From NCBI RefSeq assembly GCF_037861325.1, contig NZ_JAFELW010000005.1: DNA of 64,000 nucleotides. One strand, written 5' to 3'. The DNA is from Riemerella anatipestifer_F. Its GTDB lineage: Bacteria; Bacteroidota; Bacteroidia; Flavobacteriales; Weeksellaceae. The notes beneath the pieces are model-generated. The model was given only the letters and a program-made list of their open reading frames with translations, was not told where the DNA came from and did no database searches. The translations under genes were made by a program, and so were the position numbers. Of this stretch, positions 53,641-61,217 are shown piece after piece (position 1 is the stretch's first letter; every line of letters starts with the position of its first letter).

Positions 53641-54249
53641 TTATCTTAATTTGTATGAAATCATAATACCGCCTCTGTAAGGAATCCATTCTCCACTTTT
53701 ATTCCATTTTCCAGAGTGGCTCTCATATCTTTTCAAGAAATGTGGCGGTTCCTCTGTTGGTTCGTAGCCGTGATAAAAGCCTTGTGAAGTTCCTCCACCT
53801 AAGAAAAAGTCTATATTCCATTTGTCTTTCCATTGATACTGATATCCAACTACAGCACCTATCATATAATTAAATCCTCTTTGGTATTTTTTTGTGTCAA
53901 GGTAATTCCATTTGGTCATATCAAAAACTCCGCCTCCAACATTTGCTCCAACATACCAGCCATTAAATGCTTCCTTAAAATAATATCTACCTTCTAAATG
54001 CCCCATATAGATTTGCATATGATTGCCAAATGCAGATTTCCAAGGTGAAATAAGGAAATCTCCTTGTATGGTATATTTGGATGCTAATTGATACTCTAGC
54101 CCTCCATTGATGATGGATAGTGGTAGAGTAAGAAGGTTTCCTTTAATATATAAAGATTTAGGCTTTGTTGTGTTTGTCTCTTCTTGGGCAGACTGTGCTG
54201 GTGTTAGAGTCATCAAGCTCAAAAAGAATATAAAAACTATATTTTTCAT
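53641..54249 (-). CDS. DUF3575-family envelope protein
   Basis: An exported protein of about 202 residues. The start at 54249 gives a proper signal peptide (MKNIVFIFFLSLMTLTPAQS); an ATG at 54276 would add nine residues and falls in a hairpin. The mature part matches the DUF3575 pattern: GNLLTLPLSIINGGLEYQL, HLEGRYYF, WYVGANVGGG, GAVVGYQYQWKDKWNIDFFLGGG, ending in MISYKLR. This is probably an eight-stranded outer-membrane barrel of unknown function. It is the last clear chromosomal gene before the phage-like region. Confidence 0.82.
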   Translation of the reverse strand: MKNIVFIFFLSLMTLTPAQSAQEETNTTKPKSLYIKGNLLTLPLSIINGGLEYQLASKYTIQGDFLISPWKSAFGNHMQIYMGHLEGRYYFKEAFNGWYVGANVGGGVFDMTKWNYLDTKKYQRGFNYMIGAVVGYQYQWKDKWNIDFFLGGGTSQGFYHGYEPTEEPPHFLKRYESHSGKWNKSGEWIPYRGGIMISYKLR

Positions 54250-54274
54250 AACGCAAATATATAATAAATAACGC

Positions 54275-54305
54275 AAAAACCACTCTGCACGAGAGTGGTT
54301 TTTAT
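54275..54305. terminator. Hairpin at the chromosome/prophage junction
   Basis: AAAAACCACTCT-GCACG-AGAGTGGTTTTT: near-perfect stem with A and T runs on both sides. It can end the leftward repressor transcript; it lies just upstream of the DUF3575 gene. Confidence 0.7.
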
Positions 54306-54377
54306 AGTGGTGCCTCCAGTACTCTCATTACCGTTGGGAATCAATAATATTATGTTATAATTTGGTCTCATTTGGGT
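54306..54377. other. Candidate left attachment region of the prophage
   Basis: A non-coding stretch of 72 bases between the junction hairpin and the end of the repressor gene. It begins GTGGTGCCTCCAG, without a gene on either strand and without a recognisable tRNA fold. Chromosomal gene order stops on its left and phage-type genes start on its right, so an attL core probably lies here. No matching attR can be seen in the window. Confidence 0.3.
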
Positions 54378-54692
54378 CTATTTAAAGTCCTTTGTGAGGC
54401 TATTTATCTTTTTTAATATGTTAATAAGTTCATTTCTAGTGTGGTTGTCATGGGTAATATTTTCAGTAGATGAATCCGCAACAGAGTCCGTAACAGCTCC
54501 CTCAAACAGATTATTTAGGTCTATATCTGGGAAATGTTTCCTCATAAGAGCAAAATCTTCCTCATTAAATCTACTTTTTCCATTCATCTTGGAAGAAAAA
54601 TTAGACTTCTTAAGCCCCAACTTTTCTCCAAAGTCCTTTAAGTCTATTCGCTTGTAATGGCAATAATCTAAAATTTTTCCTCTGATATTCAT
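54378..54692 (-). CDS. Phage-type repressor (HTH), leftward
   Basis: A 104-residue protein whose first 60 residues look like a degenerate helix-turn-helix (ILDYCHYKRIDLKDFGEKLGLKKSNFSSKM) as in CI-like repressors of Bacteroidota phages. The rest is a polar linker and a Leu-rich helix (ELINILKKINSLTKDF) that could dimerise. No cleavage (LexA-type peptidase) domain is present. It faces the rightward early gene across a 92-base operator region. A perfect inverted repeat (TAACTTATA-TAT-TATAAGTTA) abuts its start codon and would suit autoregulation. Confidence 0.7.
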   Translation of the reverse strand: MNIRGKILDYCHYKRIDLKDFGEKLGLKKSNFSSKMNGKSRFNEEDFALMRKHFPDIDLNNLFEGAVTDSVADSSTENITHDNHTRNELINILKKINSLTKDFK

Positions 54693-54713
54693 TAACTTAT
54701 ATATTATAAGTTA
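54693..54713. promoter_or_regulatory. Inverted repeat at the repressor start codon
   Basis: TAACTTATA-TAT-TATAAGTTA, perfect 9-base arms, immediately upstream of the repressor ATG on the minus strand. Candidate second operator or a hairpin that masks the ribosome-binding site. Confidence 0.5.
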
Positions 54714-54726
54714 TTTTTTTCAGTAC

Positions 54727-54762
54727 AAAAATTTTGAACCGGGTTTAAAATTTTTAAATTTG
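54727..54762. promoter_or_regulatory. Early operator-promoter of the prophage
   Basis: An almost perfect palindrome, AAAAATTTTGAACC-g-GGTTTAAAATTTTT (54727-54755, one mismatch), overlaps a rightward promoter: TTG at 54734-54736, 18-base spacer, TAAATTTG at 54755-54762. A protein bound here would block the early gene at 54785. Confidence 0.6.
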
Positions 54763-54784
54763 CACTGAAACAATAACGAACAAA

Positions 54785-55030
54785 ATGCAACGCAAAGGTA
54801 ACAAAATATCGCCTAAAAAAAATATTGATTTGAATATTGAGAGTAAATTCAAATTCATAGATGACTATTTACCTAGAAATTATACAGGTAAAGTTATAAA
54901 AAAATTGGGGCGAGAAAATTTAAGTGCATCTACAGTGAGAGGTGTACGCAAGAGAAAGTCTGGTGATCTAGAAATCATAAGAGCCTTATACGATGTGGCA
55001 CAAGATGCTTATCAACTCATAAACGAATAA
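54785..55030 (+). CDS. Small basic early regulator (Cro-like position)
   Basis: An 81-residue basic protein, first gene of the rightward early unit and divergent from the repressor. The C-terminal half (LGRENLSASTVRGVRKRKSGDLEIIRALYDVAQD) reads as a DNA-binding helical domain in the style of short phage regulators, but I cannot assign a family. A Cro-like function is inferred from position only. The next gene starts 11 bases later. Confidence 0.6.
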   Translation: MQRKGNKISPKKNIDLNIESKFKFIDDYLPRNYTGKVIKKLGRENLSASTVRGVRKRKSGDLEIIRALYDVAQDAYQLINE

Positions 55031-55041
55031 AAATAAAAACT

Positions 55042-55611
55042 ATGAATTCAACACAGATGATTTACCCAGGTATGTGTGACGACAGCTTGGAAATTTTCTT
55101 CCATAAAGAAGAAAATAAACTAATGGCAATACATAATAGCCAAATTAAATGTTTTACAAAACTTCCTACGGAAGCCATAGGTTTTATCTACAATATTATA
55201 GACTCTGAGGTTGAAACTCAAGAGCTTTTGAAAAATTGGTTTCCAGATGACACAGAGAAGCAAATCCAAAAACTAGCCAAATGCCGTTTTGGGGGTTTAA
55301 ACTTTGAGCCAGACTATTGTCATAAAACAAATTCTCCCAATTTTGATGTAGTAGACTGTCCGCTGAAAGGGCATTGCAAAGGCGAGGGTATTTTATGTAA
55401 AGACATATCCTATAAGGGAGAATCTCTCTCTCATCTAGAACTAGAGGCATTAAAACTAATATCTTCTATAGAGAAGAACACAGCCATAGCAGAGCTGCTA
55501 GGAATGCCACTAGGAACATTTAATGTTTTTCGTACCAACTTATACGAAAAACTTAATATAAGAACTAAACAAGAAGCGACCAGAGTAGCAGTATTCCTAG
55601 GGCTTATCTAG
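55042..55611 (+). CDS. LuxR-type HTH regulator with a Cys cluster
   Basis: A 189-residue protein. Residues 127-189 are a GerE/LuxR-type helix-turn-helix (LSHLELEALKLISSIEKNTAIAELLG...TFNVFRTNLYEKL...TKQEATRVAVFLGLI). It is preceded by a Cys-rich segment with C81, C93, C106, C112 and C119 (CPLKGHCKGEGILC), which may hold a metal or Fe-S cluster. There is no response-regulator receiver or autoinducer domain. Genes of this shape occur, as I recall, in Bacteroidota prophages and integrative elements. It probably activates or represses the following genes; a hairpin separates it from them. Confidence 0.7.
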   Translation: MNSTQMIYPGMCDDSLEIFFHKEENKLMAIHNSQIKCFTKLPTEAIGFIYNIIDSEVETQELLKNWFPDDTEKQIQKLAKCRFGGLNFEPDYCHKTNSPNFDVVDCPLKGHCKGEGILCKDISYKGESLSHLELEALKLISSIEKNTAIAELLGMPLGTFNVFRTNLYEKLNIRTKQEATRVAVFLGLI

Positions 55612-55635
55612 GAACGGGAGCTTATTTACTATCCC

Positions 55636-55660
55636 GAAGCCTCTTAGGAGGCTTCATTTT
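55636..55660 (+). terminator. Hairpin after the LuxR-type gene
   Basis: GAAGCCTC-TTAG-GAGGCTTC followed by ATTTT; a perfect 8-base stem 25 bases after the stop. The T tract is short, so it may be only a partial terminator. Confidence 0.6.
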
Positions 55661-55673
55661 AAAAATAAAAATA

Positions 55674-56015
55674 ATGGAAACAATACCTTACCTCATAAAT
55701 TATAAATGGGAATGTTCTAACTTAAAGAAAATGCCCATAGAGTTGGCTTTAAAAAGGCTAAGTAACTTATTTGACTACAAAGAAAACCAAATTATATCTG
55801 TTTCGGGTCTTATAGAATTGGGTAAAATCTATAAGGTATCTTCTGAAGACTTAGAACATATTATAAGTATCCAAAAAACAGAGCCTGATTTATTTAGGCT
55901 ATCTAAAATCATATCTAAAATGGATAAACTATCCATGATTGAAGATGTTAAAAATGTAAAGACTTTACTACATAAATCTTTAGATGCTATATATAATGAG
56001 AAATATGGTAGATAA
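55674..56015 (+). CDS. Hypothetical early phage protein
   Basis: A 113-residue, mostly helical protein (METIPYLINYKWEC at the start; ELALKRLSNLFDYKENQ; a Leu/Lys-rich C-terminal half). No family recognised. It starts 60 bases after the regulator, behind a hairpin, and overlaps the following small basic gene. Probably part of the early lysis-lysogeny or replication unit. Confidence 0.6.
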   Translation: METIPYLINYKWECSNLKKMPIELALKRLSNLFDYKENQIISVSGLIELGKIYKVSSEDLEHIISIQKTEPDLFRLSKIISKMDKLSMIEDVKNVKTLLHKSLDAIYNEKYGR

Positions 56016-56184
56016 AAAAGCAAAACGCAAATATAATGCGTGTTACAGGCTTAGAAGAAAGGGCGTTAAAATAAAGACACATCTAAAAACAATCTATGGT
56101 GATAGCTGTGTAGAAGAAAACAAAGCCGCCAAGATACTTCTAAAAGAGTTTCATTTTGTAATCCAAACTCAATTACTGCTATGA
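56005..56184 (+). CDS. Small basic hypothetical protein
   Basis: A protein of about 59 residues (MVDKKAKRKYNACYRLRRKG...) rich in Lys and Arg at its start; the ATG codons at 55984 and 55996 in the same frame are alternatives. It overlaps the previous gene by at least 11 bases, and its stop overlaps the next ATG by four. Possibly a small nucleic-acid-binding protein. Function unknown. Confidence 0.5.
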   Translation: MVDKKAKRKYNACYRLRRKGVKIKTHLKTIYGDSCVEENKAAKILLKEFHFVIQTQLLL

Positions 56185-56312
56185 ATAAGGAACTAAAGGC
56201 TTTTGTGGAGGCGTATGCTAAAACAAGAAAAAAGCAAAAAATTAAAGTGTTCAACTTCAATACTTTAAAAAATGAAACACCTAATCTTAAAGTTAGCCCT
56301 AAAACTAACTAA
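56181..56312 (+). CDS. Very small basic hypothetical protein
   Basis: A 43-residue frame (MNKELKAFVEAYAKTRKK...) coupled to the previous gene by an ATGA overlap. It is Lys-rich. The overlap and position argue for a real small gene, but it could be chance. It ends 29 bases before the primase-helicase. Confidence 0.45.
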   Translation: MNKELKAFVEAYAKTRKKQKIKVFNFNTLKNETPNLKVSPKTN

Positions 56313-56341
56313 TAAAACAATACTCAAAAAACATTGGTAAA

Positions 56342-59300
56342 ATGCCTTACATCAAAAAAGAATTTATAGACAAAGTCCTCTTTAATACCGATATATTAAG
56401 TGTTTTTCAGCAATTAGGGATAAGAGTAGAGAAAAAAGGAGCACACTACTGGTGTCTATCTCCTTTCAAGGAGGAAAAAACGCCTAGTTGTCAAATTAAG
56501 GCAAATACCCAAAGATATATAGACTATTCTTCGGGCATCTCTGGAGATGCTGTAAGCCTCTTAATGGAGGTAAAAAGAATGACTTACCCAGAGGCAATAG
56601 AAGAACTGGCTAAAATGCAAGGCTTACAAATGGAATACGAAAGCCAAGCCGACACAGACCAGTATAGAGCTAAAAGGGCTAAAGAAAAAGATTTGAGGAA
56701 ATATTTAATTTCCTTAAACAAGAAATTTCAAGAAAACTTATATCAGCTTCCAAAAGACCACCCAGCTTGGCAAGAAATACAAAAGAGAGAATATACAGAT
56801 GAAGTAATAAAGGAGTGGCAAATAGGCTATGCTCCTGGAGATAATTTTATCTACGAGTTATTTAAAAAAGCAGGTAATGTAGAAGCTGCTAAACAGCTAG
56901 GTTTAGTAAAGGACAAGAATAATGATAAAATCTGGAATCGTTTAACTTATCCTATCTTTGATAGTCAAGATAACATTATTGGTTTTGCTCATAGGGACCT
57001 CACTGGAGATAAAAAATCTGCTAAGTGGATGAATCCTCCAGAAACAGAGCTGTATAGAAAAGAGAAGGTTCTATACGGTTTAAATGCTGCTAAAAATGCC
57101 ATAGTGAAAACAGGGAGAGTTTGGCTATTAGAAGGGTATAATGATGTTATCGCTTGGCATAGATTAGGGCTAGAAAACTCAGTAGGGATTTGTGGTACTG
57201 CATTAACGCATGTACACATTAAAACGCTGAAAAAACTAACAAATAAAATAACGCTTTGTTTAGACCCAGATACTGGAGGCAAAAAATCTATGCTCAAATA
57301 TATTCCTCAGCTAATTATAGAGGGATTTTCAGTAGAAGTATGCCAATTACCAGAGGGTATAGACCCAGATGATTATAGCAGAAAATATGCTGTACAAATA
57401 GAAGATATAGGTTTATTACACTCGCTCCAAGAGTATTTAATTACAGGGTTCAAAGTGTTATGTTTGGAGAAGCTAGAGGGAGATGAGTTAGATAGAGCTA
57501 ACGGAATTAAGTTCCTAGCGGAAACAATATCAAAAATACCAGATACTACTCTTAAAAACATATATACGGACCAACTCATAAAAGAATCAAAGCAAAAACC
57601 TGCTTTTATTCGTAATTTGATGAAAGAAAAGGAGGCAGAAGTAATTTATGTAAATAATGATAACAATTATTTATATGATTTACCCAAAGGCGTTACTACT
57701 CCAATAGAGCAGTTAATTCCAATTATAGAGAAATATCAGCTGTTTATCTCCAATAATCAGATTTTCATTCAAGATGGTTATGAGTATCCATTAACATTTA
57801 AAAGTATCAGTAACTTTTCTATTGAAATTCTCCAACATATGAACGATGAAAAGTTTGCGGCAAAACTTCTCAGAGTTTCTAATATACACGGAGACGAAAG
57901 GATTTTTGATGTAAGGGCAGATGCTCTTACCACGCCTTTGGATTTTAAAAAACAATGTGCCAATCAAGGCAATTTCCAATGGAATGGAAATCAAAAAGAG
58001 TTGGATAAATTAACCGCTTATCTCTATGATAATATGGGCGTGGGTAGGCGTGTAGATGTTTTAGGCTGGAATGCTGAAGGCTTTTATGCTTGGAACAACT
58101 CGGTTACCATACCAGGGCAGTCAAGCATACCGATTGATAAAAATGGTATTTTCCATTTTGATGGTCATTCTTACTATGTGCCTTCAGCAAACGAAATTTA
58201 TAGAGCTAATCCCTATAAATTCATGCAACAAAAGCGGGTGCAGCTTAAGTCATGGTCTGTACCTATGGTAGATTATTTGGCACAAATGGTTAAGGTACAC
58301 AGAGACTATGGGGTCATAGGTATGCTGTTTGCCTTTGCATCTGCCCATCAAGACATTATTGTGAGTGTTGCAAAAGGCTTTCCTATAATGTTTTTATACG
58401 GACCACCTTCTACAGGTAAAGATGAGCTTTACGGTTGTCTGAAAAAAATGTTCGGTATAGCCAAAACGGATTTCATCAACTTAGAAAATAAACAAAGTAC
58501 AGGTAAAGCTAAACTTCGTGCTTTTGGAGAGTTTTCTAATATGCTTGTACATCTATCTGAATATACCAATGGTGATGGTGATATAGATGGAATGCTTAAA
58601 GGGCTATGGGATAGAGGTTCTTATAAAAGAGCTACCTTAGACTCTATGGTAAGTACCGATTCTTCCCCTATACTTTGTGCAGCTATTGTTACAGGGAACC
58701 AATCCCCAACAGATGATGCAGTGCTTACTAGATTGTTGTACGGAGAAATGATAAAAAACCAATTCTCATTAGAGGAAAAAAAAGAGTTTGAAAAACTAGA
58801 GAATATGACTACGGATAACATAACGGCTTATATGGAAAAGTGCATTTGGTACCGCCCTTTATTTGAGCAAAAGTTTGCAGATAAGTTTTATATGTACAAA
58901 AAAATCATATCCGCAAGACCTGCGTTTAAGGGCATGATTGACCGTATCATTACCAATTACTCCATATTAGGAGCCACACACGAGTTATTGAAAGATACGA
59001 ATGATTTTGTGTTTCCTTTCACAACTCAAGATATGTTAGAAATATTTGATACCTGGGCAAGTAACCTTAAAACAAAACTTGATAATGCGAATGTAATGGC
59101 TAAGTTCTGGGATGTGTTTGTAGCTTGTTTGTATGGTACAGAACTGAGTAGGCTTCAGCGTGGGGTTCATCTTGAGGTGGCAGATAACAAACTCTATCTT
59201 AGATTTACTGAGGTCTATAACCGTATCCAGACGGAGTGGTTCCCTCGTTTTTCAGAGTCGTGTCCTGCTAAGGGAACATTGAGGGAGAAGCTACGAGAGT

Positions 59301-59536
59301 CTGGTAGTTTTGCAGGAGAGGTTAAATCCTACAGATTTGGAAATAATATCAATACTTCTGCCTATACAGTAGATTTGAATAAACTAGAGAATAAGGACTC
59401 TATCCTATTTGCTTTGAATATTCAACAAGAAGAACAATATAAAAAATCAACAGGAATTGATAATTTATATTACCCCCCTGCAACCCCCAATTCCCCAGGG
59501 TCTATAGAGGAAAGTTCTGAGAAGCCTGAATTTTGA
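56342..59536 (+). CDS. Phage primase-helicase with a zinc-less CHC2-like domain
   Basis: A 1064-residue replication protein. Residues 1-95 align with the DnaG zinc-binding domain (SPFKEEKTPS at 40-49; YIDYSSGISGDA at 59-70), but the positions of all four Zn ligands hold other residues: S40, K43, D61 and S64. A Toprim catalytic core follows (E264 in LLEGYNDV; D308 and D310 in LDPDTGG). The C-terminal part is an AAA+/SF3-like helicase with Walker A GPPSTGKD (687-694). The centre (about 430-640) is unassigned. It should prime and unwind the element's DNA. The array of TGTTGGAA repeats immediately downstream may be its origin. Confidence 0.88.
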   Translation: MPYIKKEFIDKVLFNTDILSVFQQLGIRVEKKGAHYWCLSPFKEEKTPSCQIKANTQRYIDYSSGISGDAVSLLMEVKRMTYPEAIEELAKMQGLQMEYESQADTDQYRAKRAKEKDLRKYLISLNKKFQENLYQLPKDHPAWQEIQKREYTDEVIKEWQIGYAPGDNFIYELFKKAGNVEAAKQLGLVKDKNNDKIWNRLTYPIFDSQDNIIGFAHRDLTGDKKSAKWMNPPETELYRKEKVLYGLNAAKNAIVKTGRVWLLEGYNDVIAWHRLGLENSVGICGTALTHVHIKTLKKLTNKITLCLDPDTGGKKSMLKYIPQLIIEGFSVEVCQLPEGIDPDDYSRKYAVQIEDIGLLHSLQEYLITGFKVLCLEKLEGDELDRANGIKFLAETISKIPDTTLKNIYTDQLIKESKQKPAFIRNLMKEKEAEVIYVNNDNNYLYDLPKGVTTPIEQLIPIIEKYQLFISNNQIFIQDGYEYPLTFKSISNFSIEILQHMNDEKFAAKLLRVSNIHGDERIFDVRADALTTPLDFKKQCANQGNFQWNGNQKELDKLTAYLYDNMGVGRRVDVLGWNAEGFYAWNNSVTIPGQSSIPIDKNGIFHFDGHSYYVPSANEIYRANPYKFMQQKRVQLKSWSVPMVDYLAQMVKVHRDYGVIGMLFAFASAHQDIIVSVAKGFPIMFLYGPPSTGKDELYGCLKKMFGIAKTDFINLENKQSTGKAKLRAFGEFSNMLVHLSEYTNGDGDIDGMLKGLWDRGSYKRATLDSMVSTDSSPILCAAIVTGNQSPTDDAVLTRLLYGEMIKNQFSLEEKKEFEKLENMTTDNITAYMEKCIWYRPLFEQKFADKFYMYKKIISARPAFKGMIDRIITNYSILGATHELLKDTNDFVFPFTTQDMLEIFDTWASNLKTKLDNANVMAKFWDVFVACLYGTELSRLQRGVHLEVADNKLYLRFTEVYNRIQTEWFPRFSESCPAKGTLREKLRESGSFAGEVKSYRFGNNINTSAYTVDLNKLENKDSILFALNIQQEEQYKKSTGIDNLYYPPATPNSPGSIEESSEKPEF

Positions 59537-59586
59537 TATTTTTTTACTCTTTTTTAAAGGCGAATGCCCCAAACGGCAAAAATATT

Positions 59587-59774
59587 TTCCAACATTTCCA
59601 ACAGCCTTTAATTTATTATAAAAGAGTAATTTAAGTATAAAAGTAATGTTGGAAAGTTGTTGGAAGTTGTTGGAAGTTGTTGGAAATGATTTTAGGTTTC
59701 CAACAGTTTCCAACAGAAATAGAGGTATATTTTAATGTAATTGTCTGAAATACAGAAATGTTGGAATGTTGGAA
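59587..59774. repeat. Array of ten TGTTGGAA/TTCCAACA repeats (iteron-like)
   Basis: Ten exact 8-mers in about 190 bases of non-coding DNA. In direct orientation: 59647-59654, 59658-59665, 59668-59675, 59678-59685, 59759-59766, 59767-59774. In inverse orientation: 59587-59594, 59596-59603, 59698-59705, 59708-59715. Several neighbours are 10 bases apart, one helical turn. The inverse and direct groups can also pair. The 281-base region 59537-59817 holds no gene that I can support. It is a candidate replication origin or multi-site operator. Confidence 0.75.
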
Positions 59775-59817
59775 AAATAAATTCTAAAATGACCCACCTA
59801 AATAAAAAAATAAAAAA

Positions 59818-60195
59818 ATGTTTCCAAAGCACAATATAGAACACGATAATAAAATAGCCGTAAAAAACTTACTAGGCAAAGCTCCTAAATTGATTGAGTT
59901 TGATCCAATGTTTTTCTGTGAGTTTTTTGAAGGTTTAGAGGTTATGCAGATTTATAGTGAAAAGACTAAAGAATATCTATTTGGCATCTATGCTGGTGGG
60001 CGTTTGGTAGGACACTGTTATTTTGGAGATAAATATACAACAAAGCAGTTAGCCGATATAGCTGATTGCTATCTACCTAAGAAGTATGACGAAATGAAAG
60101 AATACATATTGAAGCACACAGATATTTGGTACCATAAACCTAAGCCGTCACAGTATGCTTGGATTTATGAAAATATTTTAGAAAAAATTGAATAA
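59818..60195 (+). CDS. Hypothetical phage protein
   Basis: A 125-residue protein of unknown family. The sequence is mixed alpha/beta with a central YLFGIYAGGRLVGHCYFGDKY hairpin-like part and a Tyr/Lys-rich C-terminus. It is the first gene after the TGTTGGAA array, starts within an A-rich leader, and its end overlaps the upstream ATG of the next frame. Confidence 0.6.
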   Translation: MFPKHNIEHDNKIAVKNLLGKAPKLIEFDPMFFCEFFEGLEVMQIYSEKTKEYLFGIYAGGRLVGHCYFGDKYTTKQLADIADCYLPKKYDEMKEYILKHTDIWYHKPKPSQYAWIYENILEKIE

Positions 60196-60208
60196 TAAAA
60201 ATACGATT

Positions 60209-60841
60209 ATGAAACTACAAAAAAATCAAAAAGTTTATTTCATTGGAGAAGATTTACCGATGAAAGTTATGGCAATTTCCGAAAGATATGCCGTTTGTTC
60301 TAGGAGACTAGACAATGGAGTAGATTACGATTTTATTCGTAATGGAATAGAAAGAGTAAAAATGATCTACGATAGTAATAAGAGATTAGAATATTTCTGC
60401 TCATATACAATTATTGATTTAAAAGAAAATATAAGAACTGCAAGTATTTATGAGCGTGGTGTATACAATTCTGAAGAATCTTGCGAACGCTTATTATCAA
60501 AAGTTATTTTAAAGCCAAATGATACTTTTAGAAATGATAATACAGTTAAGTTGCTTATTGATGATGAACGCACTTTTAAAATGAGTGATGAAGGTGTGAA
60601 ATCAATATGGGGAGAATATTTGTACAATATATTCGCAGAGCATATAGATGAAGATGGGTGGTTGATAGATAATTTTGCAGAAATCATAGACAATAAACTT
60701 AAAGATTGGGATGAAGATTATGTAGATACTGGCGAAAAGTCAGAAGCATACCATAGAATGCATAACACAGATTTTGAAGAAAGCGAAGATGGTCTTAAAA
60801 TAAGACCTATAAATAGGTTTTTTAACAATAGAACTTTATAA
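60209..60841 (+). CDS. Hypothetical phage protein
   Basis: About 210 residues from the ATG at 60209 (MKLQKNQKVYFIGEDLP...); an ATG at 60188 would add seven Asn/Lys-rich residues. The first third looks like a small beta domain (KVMAISERYAVCSRRLDNGVDYDFI), the remainder is acidic and charged. Family not recognised. It is two bases from the next gene, in a run of small early genes. Confidence 0.6.
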   Translation: MKLQKNQKVYFIGEDLPMKVMAISERYAVCSRRLDNGVDYDFIRNGIERVKMIYDSNKRLEYFCSYTIIDLKENIRTASIYERGVYNSEESCERLLSKVILKPNDTFRNDNTVKLLIDDERTFKMSDEGVKSIWGEYLYNIFAEHIDEDGWLIDNFAEIIDNKLKDWDEDYVDTGEKSEAYHRMHNTDFEESEDGLKIRPINRFFNNRTL

Positions 60842-60843
60842 AT

Positions 60844-61200
60844 ATGAAACAAAAATTTTTAACAACAGAATTTTACGAGAACCCTAATGTTACCTTAGAA
60901 GTATTAAATCAACTTGTGAAAGAAGATTTGGCTGAAATATATTATGAAGATGATAATTTCCTATTTATGGAAGTTTACGACAACGAAAAATCAAGAGATA
61001 TACTTAAAAAAGTTATCTCTGATTTTGATGAATATATTGCCTACAATAATAGGAAATATGGCTCAGACGATAATACACCTATAGGTATAAGTGCTTTGAA
61101 CGATATACACACAAAATCATTTGAAAGAGATGATGAAATAGTGTGGGATAGCGAAAACGAGTGTTTCGTATTTCGTGGTACAATGGAAAGTGAATTTTAA
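60844..61200 (+). CDS. Hypothetical acidic phage protein
   Basis: A 118-residue acidic protein (MKQKFLTTEFYENPNVTLEVLNQLVKED...). No recognisable family. Small acidic phage early proteins can act as anti-host or anti-repressor factors, but nothing in the sequence shows that here. It starts two bases after its upstream neighbour's stop and is followed by the next gene at 61218. Confidence 0.55.
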   Translation: MKQKFLTTEFYENPNVTLEVLNQLVKEDLAEIYYEDDNFLFMEVYDNEKSRDILKKVISDFDEYIAYNNRKYGSDDNTPIGISALNDIHTKSFERDDEIVWDSENECFVFRGTMESEF

Positions 61201-61217
61201 CAATTAAAGTGAAACTT

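Noticed and set aside
54306..54345. tRNA 3' end as attachment site
   Set aside because: The minus strand reads TGGAGGCACCA, which looks like an acceptor end, but no T-arm, anticodon arm or 5' acceptor strand can be folded.
56342..56560. Sequencing error as the cause of the missing zinc ligands in the primase
   Set aside because: Four separate substitutions in an otherwise well-conserved, in-frame domain are not explained by a base error.
59465..59713. Open frame on the minus strand through the repeat region
   Set aside because: It overlaps the end of the primase-helicase and consists largely of translated repeats (VVGN, LKSFPTTSNN); no start context or homology.
59587..59774. TGTTGGAA repeats as a CRISPR array
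   Set aside because: The unit is 8-10 bp and occurs in both orientations without unique spacers of 30 bp or more; no cas genes are nearby.
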